Part shown: positions 1 to 8,343 of the stretch, piece by piece | Layout: each line of letters starts with the position of its first letter | Numbering within the stretch: the stretch's first letter is position 1 | Source of the DNA: Myxococcus dinghuensis | Lineage (GTDB): Bacteria > Myxococcota > Myxococcia > Myxococcales > Myxococcaceae | Direction: 5' to 3' | Assembly (NCBI RefSeq): GCF_024198235.1 | Contig: NZ_JAKCFB010000002.1 | Coordinates: 248,001 to 312,000 of the forward strand | DNA length: 64,000 bases | Program-made: the position numbers and the translations under genes | The notes under the pieces: model-generated | Databases searched by the model: none | The model's input: only the letters and a program-made list of their open reading frames with translations | What the model was told of the DNA's origin: nothing

Positions 1-460
1 GGAGGGCCTCGCGCAGCCGCTCCATCTCCCGCACCTCCTCCGCGCGCTTGCGCTCGGTGAAGTCGCGCGTCACCTTGCCGAAGCCCACCAGGCGGCCGGT
101 CGAGTCCCGCAGCGCGGTGATGACGACGTTGGCCCAGAAGCGGCTGCCGTCCTTGCGCACCCGCCAGCCCTCGTCCTCGAAGCGGCCCTCCCGCGTGGCC
201 ACCTCCAGCTCCCACGCCGGCTTGCCCCACGCCACGTCCTCCGGGGGATAGAAGCGGCTGAAGTGCTGTCCGAGGATCTCCTCGGCCCGGTAGCCCTTGA
301 TGCGCTCGGCCCCTCCGTTCCAACTGGCGATGCGCCCCGTCACGTCGAGGGTGAAGATGGCGTAGTCGCGGACGCTGTCGATGAGCAGGTGGAGCTGGGC
401 GGCCGTATCGAGGGTGGCCTCGCCCGTCTCTCGTTCGGTGGCGTACGTGACGCCGGACAT
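1..460 (-). CDS. PAS-domain sensor protein, N-terminal part (cut by window edge)
   Basis: The reading frame from the ATG at 460 runs open to the window edge, giving about 153 residues. Residues about 20-135 form a PAS fold: a DYAIFTLD strand, then SWNGGAERIKGY, an EEILGQHFSRFYP helix, and the closing GFGKVTRDFTERK motif that marks the PAC end. A charged helix (RAEEVREMERLREAL) follows, as in the linker before a histidine kinase or a second PAS domain. The protein has no signal peptide, so this domain is cytoplasmic. It is probably the input half of a sensor histidine kinase or similar signalling protein, but the output domain lies outside the window. An ATG at 500 is in another frame and does not encode this protein. 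Confidence 0.8.
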   Translation of the reverse strand, partial: MSGVTYATERETGEATLDTAAQLHLLIDSVRDYAIFTLDVTGRIASWNGGAERIKGYRAEEILGQHFSRFYPPEDVAWGKPAWELEVATREGRFEDEGWRVRKDGSRFWANVVITALRDSTGRLVGFGKVTRDFTERKRAEEVREMERLREAL

Positions 461-650
461 CGGGTGTGAATCGACGTTCTTTTCCAATGGACGACCCATG
501 GAGACGACACCACACGAACGGGAGCCAGTGAACCCTTTCCCCGCCCTCCTGATGGATGGACAACGCACGTGAACCGTGCATGCCAGCCACGTCGGGCGCA
601 GCGTGTCGGAAAGGCGACAGACGGCCTGCCTGCCCGCCAGCCGGGGCGCG

Positions 651-890
651 TCAGGGCTCGCGCAGTTGCACGGTCGAGCGCAGCAGCTCACCCTCCGGGC
701 CGAACTCCCGCACGATGCGGCGGTCCCCTTCGGTATAGGCAATCACCTTCACCACCGGCACGATTCCCTCGCGCGTCGTGGCGAAGCGCTCCGACTTGGG
801 GAGCTGGGCGCTCTTCACCCGGGAGACCTCCTGCCGGGTCTCTCCGTCGATGTAGACGATGGTGCCGAGATGCCGTGTCGACCTGGCCAT
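651..890 (-). CDS. Small protein downstream of the lethal-factor-like protease
   Basis: This ORF encodes 79 residues, starting ATG (MARSTRHLGTIVYIDGE) 18 nt after the protease stop, so it is probably co-transcribed. It has no signal peptide or membrane segment. It alternates short beta-strand-like stretches (GTIVYID, IVPVVKVIAY, RRIVREFG, GELLRSTVQL) with charged residues, suggesting a small soluble beta-rich fold. I do not recognise the family. Its size and its place immediately behind a toxin-like metalloprotease would fit an inhibitor or immunity protein, but that rests on position alone. It could equally be a chaperone or unrelated. Confidence 0.65.
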   Translation of the reverse strand: MARSTRHLGTIVYIDGETRQEVSRVKSAQLPKSERFATTREGIVPVVKVIAYTEGDRRIVREFGPEGELLRSTVQLREP

Positions 891-908
891 GGCGCAACCT
901 CCAAAGGC

Positions 909-2384
909 TCAGCGGGTCCGCGGCTCCGACAATAGCCGTTCGATGAGGCGGAAGCGCTCCGGCATCATCGCCCGGAACTCCCGCTCCTGGGGCGTGCCCC
1001 GGCTGCGGTGGTAGAGCACCAGCGCCTCCGAGAAGTCCTCGGCCGGCGTGGAGGCGCCATACCGGGAGGGGCGGATGCCGTCGCGCTGGATGGCGGAGCG
1101 CCACGGCGCCCAGCCCCGGTCCCTCTCGCTGTCGTTGCCCCAGCGCCCGAGCGCCAGGATGTGCCCCGTCTCGTGGATGAGGCTGTCGTTCATGACCGCC
1201 TGGGACTGGGGCTGCGCCGTCGGGTAGATGCGGATGACGCCGTCCGCGCCCGCCGTCATGTACGAGCGGAAGTTCGGGTCGTTGGACCGGCCCGCCCACC
1301 GCGCGTCCTGCGGGTTGCGGCCCGGCTCCACGTTCACCTCCGTGACGGAGGCCCGGCTGGAAGGGGGCATCACCGACAGGCCATGCACCACCTGGCCGAT
1401 GGTGGGCAGGTGGCCCTGGGCGGGGTCCGGGTTGCGCGGCATGAAGATGGGGACGCGGCGCCCCTCCAGCTCCACCTCGTAGCGGTCCGCGTCCGCGCGC
1501 CCGGAGTTGAAGCGGTGGTTCCGCACCGCGGTGGGGCCGTGGAAGATGCCCGGTTGCCAGGGCCGCGTCTGGCGGTCCTGCTCGAGCCCCGCGACGAGCC
1601 CGGGCGTGCTGGGCTGCTGGGTGAGGAACGTCCCCAACCGGGCCTGCTGTCCCGCCGCGTCCGCGCCCTGGAAGCCGGGGTCCGCCAGCAGCCGGCCCAG
1701 CTCCCGCCGGGCCGGCGTGGACTGGCTCGGGTTGGTGCCGCCGACGAAGTGGAGCAGCCGCTGCTGGTCGTCCACGGGCAGCCGCGCGAAGCCTGGCGCC
1801 GTGGCGAGCCGCGAGAGCGTGTCCTGGGCGCCCCCATCCGTGGGGTGCTGCGAGAGCTGCGCCAGCACGTTGCCGCGCACCGCCTCGTCCAGGCCCTGGA
1901 ACTGGGGGCTGTCCGCCAGCCCCTGGAGCCGCTCGGTGTGCTGCCGGTCCAGCGGCGTGCGCCCCTGGAGGTCCAGGAGCGAGCGCTGCTGGGCTTCAGG
2001 GAGTCGGGCGAAGCCGTCGCTCGTCGCCAGGTCCCTCAGGTTCTGCCGGGCGATGGGCTCGTTCCCCACCGCTCGCGCGCGCTCCAACACCGCCGCCTGG
2101 GTGGGCTCGCCCAGGCGGCTGAAGCGCGGGTCGGCGCGCAGCTCCTGTTCCAGCGGCCTGGCGGGCGGAGGCGGGACGCGGAGGGGATTGCGGCGCGAGG
2201 CCCGGCCGCTCGCGCGGGGGGTGAACGAGTCCTCCGGCCCCGTCGACGCGGGCGAGGGCGAGGACACCGGGGTGGCCGCGGGGGGGGGTGGCGGGCCCTG
2301 GACCTCGGGCGCCAGCACGTTCTCTTCCGGCGCCGCCGGTGCCATCCGGACGCGCCGCTCACCCACTCGCAGATTGGAACCCAT
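909..2384 (-). CDS. Anthrax-lethal-factor-like (M34/ATLF-type) zinc metalloprotease with N-terminal helical repeats
   Basis: The 491-residue product has three parts. Residues 1-75 are Pro/Ala-rich and disordered. About 80-290 hold some five degenerate repeats of 45-50 residues, each with a core like F-x-x-L-x-x-x-x-Q-x-x-L-L (FARLPEAQQRSLLDL, FQGLDEAVRGNVL, FARLPVDDQQRLL), probably helical. About 330-491 form the peptidase domain, with HETGH at 404-408 and a third putative zinc ligand, E453, in AEDFSEALVLY. The 45-residue step from the second His to this Glu equals that of anthrax lethal factor (H690 to E735, in AEFFAEAF), and the helix after it also resembles lethal factor. No signal peptide is visible, so export would need another route. 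It sits between the BTAD/AAA regulator upstream and the 79-residue protein downstream, all on one strand. Substrate unknown. Confidence 0.8.
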   Translation of the reverse strand: MGSNLRVGERRVRMAPAAPEENVLAPEVQGPPPPPAATPVSSPSPASTGPEDSFTPRASGRASRRNPLRVPPPPARPLEQELRADPRFSRLGEPTQAAVLERARAVGNEPIARQNLRDLATSDGFARLPEAQQRSLLDLQGRTPLDRQHTERLQGLADSPQFQGLDEAVRGNVLAQLSQHPTDGGAQDTLSRLATAPGFARLPVDDQQRLLHFVGGTNPSQSTPARRELGRLLADPGFQGADAAGQQARLGTFLTQQPSTPGLVAGLEQDRQTRPWQPGIFHGPTAVRNHRFNSGRADADRYEVELEGRRVPIFMPRNPDPAQGHLPTIGQVVHGLSVMPPSSRASVTEVNVEPGRNPQDARWAGRSNDPNFRSYMTAGADGVIRIYPTAQPQSQAVMNDSLIHETGHILALGRWGNDSERDRGWAPWRSAIQRDGIRPSRYGASTPAEDFSEALVLYHRSRGTPQEREFRAMMPERFRLIERLLSEPRTR

Positions 2385-2467
2385 CGCGCCCCCTCGGTTC
2401 GTGTCCAGGACGTCCTTCGGACACTTCCAGATTATCGGGAGTTCCGACGTGGAGTTTCGCCGCGGGC

Positions 2468-4552
2468 TCAGGCCGAGGCGCGGGCGCGACAGCGTGCCTC
2501 CGAGGCGCGGGCGCGGGCGGCGTCCTCCAACCGGCCGATGGACTGCATCAGCGCCGCGGCGCGGGCGTAGTGGTCCGCGGCCTGCTCCGGGGGGAGGACC
2601 TGCTCATCCGAGTGGGCGGACGTGAGCAGGTGCGGCAGGGCCCGCTCCACCTGTCCCGCCTCCAGCCAGTGGTGCGCGAGCAGGATGGCCGGGGCGCGCT
2701 CCGACTCCAGCGCGGTGGCGAGGTGACCGTGGAGGGTGCGCATGTCCGCGGCGGACATGCTGGCGCGCACACCCTCCAGCACGAGGTCATGACTGAACCG
2801 CTCGTCCATCAGGACCTGGGCGGCCTCCAGTTCGCCGAGCGCCCCGCGGAGGTCCTCCGAGGTGGCCTGGAGCACCGCGGGCGCGAGGGAGACGCGGAAG
2901 GCGCCACCGGCGAGCGCCGCCAGGCGCGCGAGCTGGAGGGCCAGGGGGGACAACCGCTCCAGGCGCCGCTGGATGAGGTGCCCCACCCGTCCCGGCGGCG
3001 GCAGCCGGTGCGGCCAGTCCTTCTCCAGCGAGTCCGTCTCCAGCAGGTGCTTCAAGGTCTCGACCACGTACAGCGGGTTGCCGCCCGTGTAGCGCGCCAG
3101 CGATTCCGCGTGGGCCTCCGCGCCGGGCAGCTTCATGCTCGCCACCATCGCCCGGACATCCTCGGGCGTCAGCGCGTCCACCTCCACGATGCGCGCCATG
3201 CCCAGCTCCACGAGCTGCTGGATGTGCATCTGCGCGTAGGGCGCGAGCTCTCCCCGGCGATAGCAGTCGATGAAGCGCAGCGGCTTGACGCCGGAGGCCA
3301 CGGCGTCCGGCAGGCGGGAGAGGGCATAGGTGAACGCCTTCGAGCTGGCCTTGTCCCAGTACTGGATGTCGTCCGCGACGCTGATGTCCTCGTGCTCGTG
3401 GAGCATCTGGAGCGCCACCACGTGGGCCTCGTAGAAGCGCAGCATCGCGGGTTCGGAGTGCAGCGGCGGCAGCAGGTACGGGTCCCCCAGCTCGGGGAGG
3501 ATCCGGGACAGCTCCGTGCGCACCCAGTCCGGCAGCCGGACGCCGGGCCAGCGCGTCAGTTGCGTCCGGAACGCGCGCGCCTGGGAGGCGAAGGGCACGT
3601 CCTGGTCGCCGATCCGCGCCTCGATCCGCCCCCAGCGCCCCCGCGCCGTCGCGAACTCCTCCGCCAGCCGGCTCTTGCCACTGCCCGGCACGCCGGAGAT
3701 GAACAGCATCTGCCCCCGCTCCCAGCCCTCCTCCAACTGCCGCCACGTGGCCTCGCGGCCCACCAGCACCGGGGGGCGGAGCACCGTGAGCGGCAGCAGC
3801 ACGCGCAGGCTCGGGGAGGTGCGCGGACGTTGGGAGCCCTTCTCGATGTCGCGCGCCAGCTCCAGCGTCTCCGGCAGCGGCGAGACATCCAGCTCCCGCG
3901 ACAGCGCGGCGCGCAGCCGCTCGAAGGCCGCGAGCGCCGCGCCGCGATCCCCCTGGAGGTAGAACAGCCGCATGACGTGGCGTCCGGCCTGCTCGGACTC
4001 CGGCTCCAGCCGCGCCCACTGCTGGGCCAGCTCCAGCGCGTCCACCCAGTTGCCGTCCAGCGTGAAGCCCGCGATGCGCGCCTCCCGCGCCTCGCGCACC
4101 CAGCCGTCGACGCCCGCGCGCGCGCCCTCCAGCCAGCGCTCCAGCTCCGGGCAGTCGTCGAAGTCATAGCCCGCCAGCAGCGAGTACTCCTCGGACCACA
4201 GCGCCTCCAGGACCTGGGCGGCCTGACGGGCCTCCGCGGCGCCCTTCATCACCGCCACGTCCACCCGCAGCGCCTCCGCCAGCGCCAGCCGCTCCGTGTC
4301 CGCGTCCACCAGCGGGGCCCCGCCGCTCGCCAGCCGCAGGCGCCGCAGCAGCTGCCGCATGTTGTTGCGCGCGGTGGAGGGAGGCGAGTCGGGCCACAGC
4401 AGCGCGGAGAGCGAGGACTTGAGAGAGGGCCCGTTCAACGCCAGCCAGGCGAGGGCCACCGCGGCCCGGCGCTCCAACCTGACCCGCTGCCCGTCCGGGC
4501 CCCAGAGCTGCGCCAATCCCAAGACCTGCGCCCGCCATTGCGATCCATCCAC
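2468..4552 (-). CDS. BTAD/AAA-ATPase transcriptional regulator (SARP/AfsR-like)
   Basis: This 694-residue cytoplasmic protein starts MDGSQWRAQVLGLAQLWG. Residues about 1-90 resemble the OmpR-type winged helix of SARP regulators (LERRAAVALAWLALNG, ALLWPDSPPSTARNNMRQLLRRLR). About 95-240 is the bacterial transcriptional activator (BTAD) helical repeat, ending ELDVSPLPETLELARDIEKG. An ATPase of the STAND/AAA type follows, with a P-loop GVPGSGKS near residue 285-292 and a Walker B-like region after it. The C-terminal 200 residues are helical and TPR-like, ending in an alanine-rich tail. Such proteins couple ligand sensing and ATP to transcription activation. It is the first gene of a minus-strand run, with 83 nt to the lethal-factor-like protease, so it may regulate that operon and itself. 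A promoter should lie in 4553-4751; no clear -35/-10 was recognised there. Confidence 0.8.
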   Translation of the reverse strand: MDGSQWRAQVLGLAQLWGPDGQRVRLERRAAVALAWLALNGPSLKSSLSALLWPDSPPSTARNNMRQLLRRLRLASGGAPLVDADTERLALAEALRVDVAVMKGAAEARQAAQVLEALWSEEYSLLAGYDFDDCPELERWLEGARAGVDGWVREAREARIAGFTLDGNWVDALELAQQWARLEPESEQAGRHVMRLFYLQGDRGAALAAFERLRAALSRELDVSPLPETLELARDIEKGSQRPRTSPSLRVLLPLTVLRPPVLVGREATWRQLEEGWERGQMLFISGVPGSGKSRLAEEFATARGRWGRIEARIGDQDVPFASQARAFRTQLTRWPGVRLPDWVRTELSRILPELGDPYLLPPLHSEPAMLRFYEAHVVALQMLHEHEDISVADDIQYWDKASSKAFTYALSRLPDAVASGVKPLRFIDCYRRGELAPYAQMHIQQLVELGMARIVEVDALTPEDVRAMVASMKLPGAEAHAESLARYTGGNPLYVVETLKHLLETDSLEKDWPHRLPPPGRVGHLIQRRLERLSPLALQLARLAALAGGAFRVSLAPAVLQATSEDLRGALGELEAAQVLMDERFSHDLVLEGVRASMSAADMRTLHGHLATALESERAPAILLAHHWLEAGQVERALPHLLTSAHSDEQVLPPEQAADHYARAAALMQSIGRLEDAARARASEARCRARASA

Positions 4553-4751
4553 CCGGGTCGCCTCCTACCGTCACAGTTCCGACAACCGGCCCGAGTCTAT
4601 CCAAGACGTCCGGATGACCCTCGCGTTCCTTGCACGGGAGATGACCCCGAAGCCTGACATTCGCTGGCAGTGCGGATGTCGCGGCGCTCACCCGCATCCT
4701 CGCTGCAAATATCCGTGGATGCGTCATCCCGACCGGCGGCGCGCCCGCGTC

Positions 4752-5735
4752 TCACCGGAGCGCGAACCGACGACGGTAGGCATCCGGTGTGAGGCCCGTG
4801 CGCGCCTTGAAGCGGCGCCGGAAGGACGTGGGGTCCGCGTAGCCGACCGCCTGGGAGATGTCCTCCACGGTGCGTGGCGTCGTCTCCAGCAGGCGCCGCG
4901 CGGACTCGACGCGCAGGCGCTGCACGTAGTCCAGGGGTGTGTCTCCCGTGGCCTTGCGGAAGCGGCGCAGCAGCGTGCGCTCGCCCAGGTTCGCCGCCCG
5001 GGCCGCCTCCGCCAGCGTCACCGGGCCGCACTGGTGCGCCTCCAGCCAATCCTGCGCGCGCAGCACCGCCGCGTCGCCATGGTCGCGGGGCGCGGCGTGC
5101 ACCGCGTAGGGCGCCTGGAAGCGGCGGCCCGGCTCCACCAGGAACATCTTCGCGCACAGCGCGGCCAGCTCCGGCGACGCCAGCTTCGCGACCAGGTGGA
5201 GGCACAGGTCCAGGTACGCGGTGATGCCCCCCGCCGTCAGCACGTCGCCGTGGTCGATCAGGAGCAGCTCCGGCTTGAGCGTCACGCGCGGGAAGCGCGC
5301 CTCGAAGGCCCGCGCCAGGCCCCAGTGCGTGGTGGCCTCGCGACCGTCGAGCAACCCGCTCCGCGCGAGCAGGAACGTCCCCGCGCAGACCGCGGCCACC
5401 TTCGCGCCCCGCGCGTGCTGTCGCGCCAGCCAATCCACCGTGGCGCGCTCGTCCACGTCGGACGCCAGGTGCCCCACCATGGCGGGCACGAGGACGACGT
5501 CGAAGCGGTCCTCGGGGGCCGCCATCCGGGCGGAGGAGAGCTGCAACCCATGGAAGCTGAGGGGCGCGCCGGGACGCGAGGTCACCAGCTCCGCGCGGAA
5601 CGGCTCCGCCCCGCCCTGCTGGCGGCTGAGCAGGTTCGCCATGGCGAACACGTCCAGGGGCCCCGTCACGCTGGAGGCCACGCACCCCTCCAGGGCCAGC
5701 ACCGCGATATGGAGGGACGACGGTTCGGCGCGCAT
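4752..5735 (-). CDS. GlxA/FtrA-family AraC-type regulator with DJ-1/PfpI domain
   Basis: The protein has 327 residues. About 8-190 are a DJ-1/PfpI class I glutamine-amidotransferase-like domain, with a nucleophile-elbow-like VCAGTFLLARSGLL around residue 115. About 210-325 hold two helix-turn-helix motifs of the AraC family (VTLAEAARAANLGERTLLRR, then DISQAVGYADPTSFRRRFK), ending in the usual GLTPDAYRRRF. In this family the amidotransferase-like domain is thought to sense a small molecule and is usually not catalytic. The gene is divergent from the cysteine hydrolase at 5850, with 114 nt between starts, which suggests the hydrolase is its target. A TTGACA hexamer lies on its strand at 5768-5763. 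Confidence 0.87.
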   Translation of the reverse strand: MRAEPSSLHIAVLALEGCVASSVTGPLDVFAMANLLSRQQGGAEPFRAELVTSRPGAPLSFHGLQLSSARMAAPEDRFDVVLVPAMVGHLASDVDERATVDWLARQHARGAKVAAVCAGTFLLARSGLLDGREATTHWGLARAFEARFPRVTLKPELLLIDHGDVLTAGGITAYLDLCLHLVAKLASPELAALCAKMFLVEPGRRFQAPYAVHAAPRDHGDAAVLRAQDWLEAHQCGPVTLAEAARAANLGERTLLRRFRKATGDTPLDYVQRLRVESARRLLETTPRTVEDISQAVGYADPTSFRRRFKARTGLTPDAYRRRFALR

Positions 5736-5849
5736 GGTCGCTTGTCGTTTTCCGCCCGGACTTTGTCAATCCAGACACTCCTGCCCCGCCCCGGGGCAGG
5801 CCATCTTGCGGCCCTCGCGCTAGGACAGGCCATCCAGGAGGAAGTGCCC
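5736..5849. promoter_or_regulatory. Divergent promoter region with an 8-bp palindrome
   Basis: The 114-nt space between the GlxA-type regulator and the cysteine hydrolase holds a perfect inverted repeat, CTGCCCCG (5781-5788) and CGGGGCAG (5792-5799), with a 3-nt spacer. A TTGACA -35-like hexamer on the minus strand lies at 5768-5763, but its -10 is weak. The palindrome is a candidate regulator-binding site for both genes. It could also simply form a hairpin in the hydrolase leader. Confidence 0.4.
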
Positions 5850-6410
5850 ATGGAGAAGACCACCGCCCTGCTGCTCATCGACATCCAGAACGACTACTTC
5901 CCGGGAGGTCGGTTCGAACTGGACCGCACCGAGGCCGCCGCCGCCCAGGCCCGGGTGGCCCTGGACTTCTTCCGGGAGCGCGGCCTGCCCCTCGTCCACG
6001 TGCGCCACGAGTCGCTCCAACCCGGGGCCACGTTCTTCCTGCCGGGCACGCCGGGGGCACAAATCCATCCCCAGGTCGCGCCGCGCCCGGGAGAGAGCGT
6101 CGTGCTCAAGCACTTCCCCAACAGCTTCCGCCAGACGGACCTGGACGAGCGCCTGCGCGCCCAGGGCATCCAACACGTGGTCATCGTGGGGGCGATGACG
6201 CTCATGTGCGTGGACGCCACGGCACGCGCGGCGGCGGACCTGGGCTACGGCGTCACCGTGCTCCACGACGCCTGCGCGGCGCGGAGCCTGGAGTTCGACG
6301 GGCAGGCGGTGCCCGCGCCCCAGGTCCATGCCGCGTTCCTCGCGGCGCTCGGCATGGGCTACGCGAAGGTCGTGTCCACCGCCGACTTCGTGGACCAGGC
6401 CGGCCGCTGA
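5850..6410 (+). CDS. Cysteine hydrolase of the isochorismatase-like family
   Basis: The 186-residue product starts at the ATG preceded by a GGAGGAAG ribosome-binding site. It carries the full catalytic triad of isochorismatase-like hydrolases: D11 in LLIDIQND, K87 in VLKHFPNSF and C120 in GAMTLMCVDATARAA, and its length fits the family. Such enzymes hydrolyse amides or related bonds (nicotinamide, N-carbamoyl compounds, biuret); sequence alone does not fix the substrate. No signal peptide, so it is cytoplasmic. It is divergent from a GlxA-type regulator, a pairing often seen with small amidohydrolases. The gene ends 9 nt from the convergent radical SAM gene. Confidence 0.88.
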   Translation: MEKTTALLLIDIQNDYFPGGRFELDRTEAAAAQARVALDFFRERGLPLVHVRHESLQPGATFFLPGTPGAQIHPQVAPRPGESVVLKHFPNSFRQTDLDERLRAQGIQHVVIVGAMTLMCVDATARAAADLGYGVTVLHDACAARSLEFDGQAVPAPQVHAAFLAALGMGYAKVVSTADFVDQAGR

Positions 6411-6419
6411 AGCCCTCGC

Positions 6420-8144
6420 CTACGCGGGCTGGAGGAAGCGCCCGTCCACCAGGTGGTCGATGACGTCGCGCGCGGAGCCCGGGTCGAGCCGCGCCTTCGC
6501 GCCCAACTGGGACACCGCGGCGGAGACGGTGGTGGGCCGCTCGAAGGCGGCGAGGGCGGCGAGGAGGATGGCGCCGTCCTCTCCCTGCACCAGCGTCGGG
6601 TCCGAGAACCTGCGCGGCGCGACGGAGGGCGCGCAGGACATGGTGATGCCGTCCACCGACCGCACGACCGTGACGGGCTCCTGGGCGAACTTCGTGGGGG
6701 CGCGATGGGAGCCCAGCCAGTCTCCCAGCGAGAACCGCCGCGTCGAGGGCGCGGTGTTCATCAGGCGCGTGCGCCCCTGGAGGTCGACGCGCTTGCGGCC
6801 GTCCCGGTGCTTCCAGGCCATGGCGTCGATGCGGTCGGAGGTGCGCTGCACGGCGGCCTCCAGCTTCGCGTCGCGGAAGCGAATCATGGGCACCGACACG
6901 TCACCGGGCGCGCGCCGCTCGAAGTACTGGAGGAACTCCGTGAACGTCCGCGCCTCCGACACCATGTCGAACCGCGCCGGATGTTCGGTGGCCAGCGCCC
7001 CGGGCTGGGACTCGAGCCGCTGATAGCCGATGACGCAGTCCATCCCGATGATGCGCTCCACCAGCCGCACCTCCTCCGCCAGCGTGGCCTCGCTCGCGAA
7101 GGGCAGGCCCCCGATGCCCGAGACCTCGATCGCCAGGTTCGCGTGGCGGCGGGAGGCCTCGATGAGGTCGAGCAGCTCCCGGTCCTTCGCGCACGGCTTG
7201 AGCAGCCCCCGGCTCATCTGCTCGAGGCGCTGCTGCTCGGAGAAGCAGCCGATGTCGACCACCATGTAGACGCGCTCGAAGGTCCGCGCGAGCGCGTCCA
7301 CCAGTTCGACGCGCGGCACGCCCCAGAGGAAGTACGTGCAGCAGTGTCGCGAGAGGTCCACGCCCGCCCAGGTGTTGCCGAGGAACTCCGCCGAGCTCCC
7401 CGCGAAGTCGTAGCGCATCTGCCACGTGTGGCGCGCAATCTCGCCGTGGTCGCGGCGCACGTTCTCCTCCGCGCGGAGGAAGGGCTTCGCGCGCCCGAAG
7501 GCCGCCTTCTGGTTGCCGCGCGCCCCACCGCAATACGAGCAGTTCTCGCCACAGCCCTTCCCGGGCGCGACCCAACCGGAGAAGGAGTTCAGGTCGAGCT
7601 GGCTCAGGAACATCTCGTCGAAGTGCGAGTAGTAGAGGTCCTCGGTGTTGGTGGCCTTCTGCACGTACCCCAGGGGAAGCCGGGTCGGTTGCCCGTTCGC
7701 GTTGCGCGTCACGCGGTTCGGGACCTCCTCGTCGCCCCGACAGAGGGCCAGCAGCGGCGCCTCGCCGTCGCCCAGGATGAGGTCGTCGACGCAGTCGTAG
7801 CCGCTCAGCTCCCGCCACCAGTACGACGCGGAGTTGCCGCCGAGGACGATGCGGATGCCGGGGTCGATGCGTCGCAGGGTCCGCGCGATGAGCAGCGCGC
7901 GGTCCACGTGGTGGAACCACTTGAGGCTGATGCCCACCAGCTTGGGCCGCACCCGCCGGACGAGGCCCTCGAACGAGCGCTGCACCTCGGCGGGCGTCTC
8001 GTCGCCGTCATAGAGGCGCACGAAGGCCTCGATGCCCCCGCGTCGCAGGTAGCTCGCCAGGTACAGGATGCCGCACGTGGCTTCGCCCGTTCCGGCGCCG
8101 ACGAGGAGGACTGGCGAGAGGACACGACCACCCATGTGACGCAC
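6420..8144 (-). CDS. B12-binding-domain radical SAM protein
   Basis: The product has 574 residues. Residues about 8-150 form a cobalamin-binding-like Rossmann domain (GIEAFVRLYDGDE, PKLVGISLKWF, IRIVLGGNSAS, DDLILGDGE). A radical SAM core follows, with the cluster motif CGENCSYC (CxxxCxxC) near residue 195-202 and barrel strands up to about 440. The last 70 residues (GAILLAALAAFERPTTVSAAVSQLG, then ARDVIDHLVDGRFLQP) look like a small winged helix of the kind that recognises peptides in RiPP enzymes. Members of this class methylate or rearrange unactivated carbons; the substrate here is unknown. Start: a GTG at 8144 has AAAGG 5 nt upstream; an ATG at 8135 is the alternative. No precursor peptide or partner enzyme was recognised beside it. 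Confidence 0.85.
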   Translation of the reverse strand: MRHMGGRVLSPVLLVGAGTGEATCGILYLASYLRRGGIEAFVRLYDGDETPAEVQRSFEGLVRRVRPKLVGISLKWFHHVDRALLIARTLRRIDPGIRIVLGGNSASYWWRELSGYDCVDDLILGDGEAPLLALCRGDEEVPNRVTRNANGQPTRLPLGYVQKATNTEDLYYSHFDEMFLSQLDLNSFSGWVAPGKGCGENCSYCGGARGNQKAAFGRAKPFLRAEENVRRDHGEIARHTWQMRYDFAGSSAEFLGNTWAGVDLSRHCCTYFLWGVPRVELVDALARTFERVYMVVDIGCFSEQQRLEQMSRGLLKPCAKDRELLDLIEASRRHANLAIEVSGIGGLPFASEATLAEEVRLVERIIGMDCVIGYQRLESQPGALATEHPARFDMVSEARTFTEFLQYFERRAPGDVSVPMIRFRDAKLEAAVQRTSDRIDAMAWKHRDGRKRVDLQGRTRLMNTAPSTRRFSLGDWLGSHRAPTKFAQEPVTVVRSVDGITMSCAPSVAPRRFSDPTLVQGEDGAILLAALAAFERPTTVSAAVSQLGAKARLDPGSARDVIDHLVDGRFLQPA

Positions 8145-8343
8145 ACCGACCTTTCAGGAGGGGCGTCACAGTAGACGATTCAGTGCATCCCCAGTGCGGA
8201 AGTGTGGGCGGCCATGACCCGGGCGTCCGTGCGCCTCCAGGGCCGCCTGGCGTCCACCCGGGGATTTCCTGTTCCCGGACAATCGATGCGAGGCTTGGCC
8301 CTGCCCGGGGGTGGACATCCCCCCCCTCGCCAGGAGCAGGGAC

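Noticed and set aside
498-500. ATG at 500 as start of the PAS protein
   Set aside because: It is out of frame with the PAS domain; the ATG at 460 is in frame.
8160-8215. Short minus-strand peptide frame (MAAHTSALGMH) upstream of the radical SAM gene
   Set aside because: Eleven residues with no ribosome-binding site; too little to call a precursor peptide.
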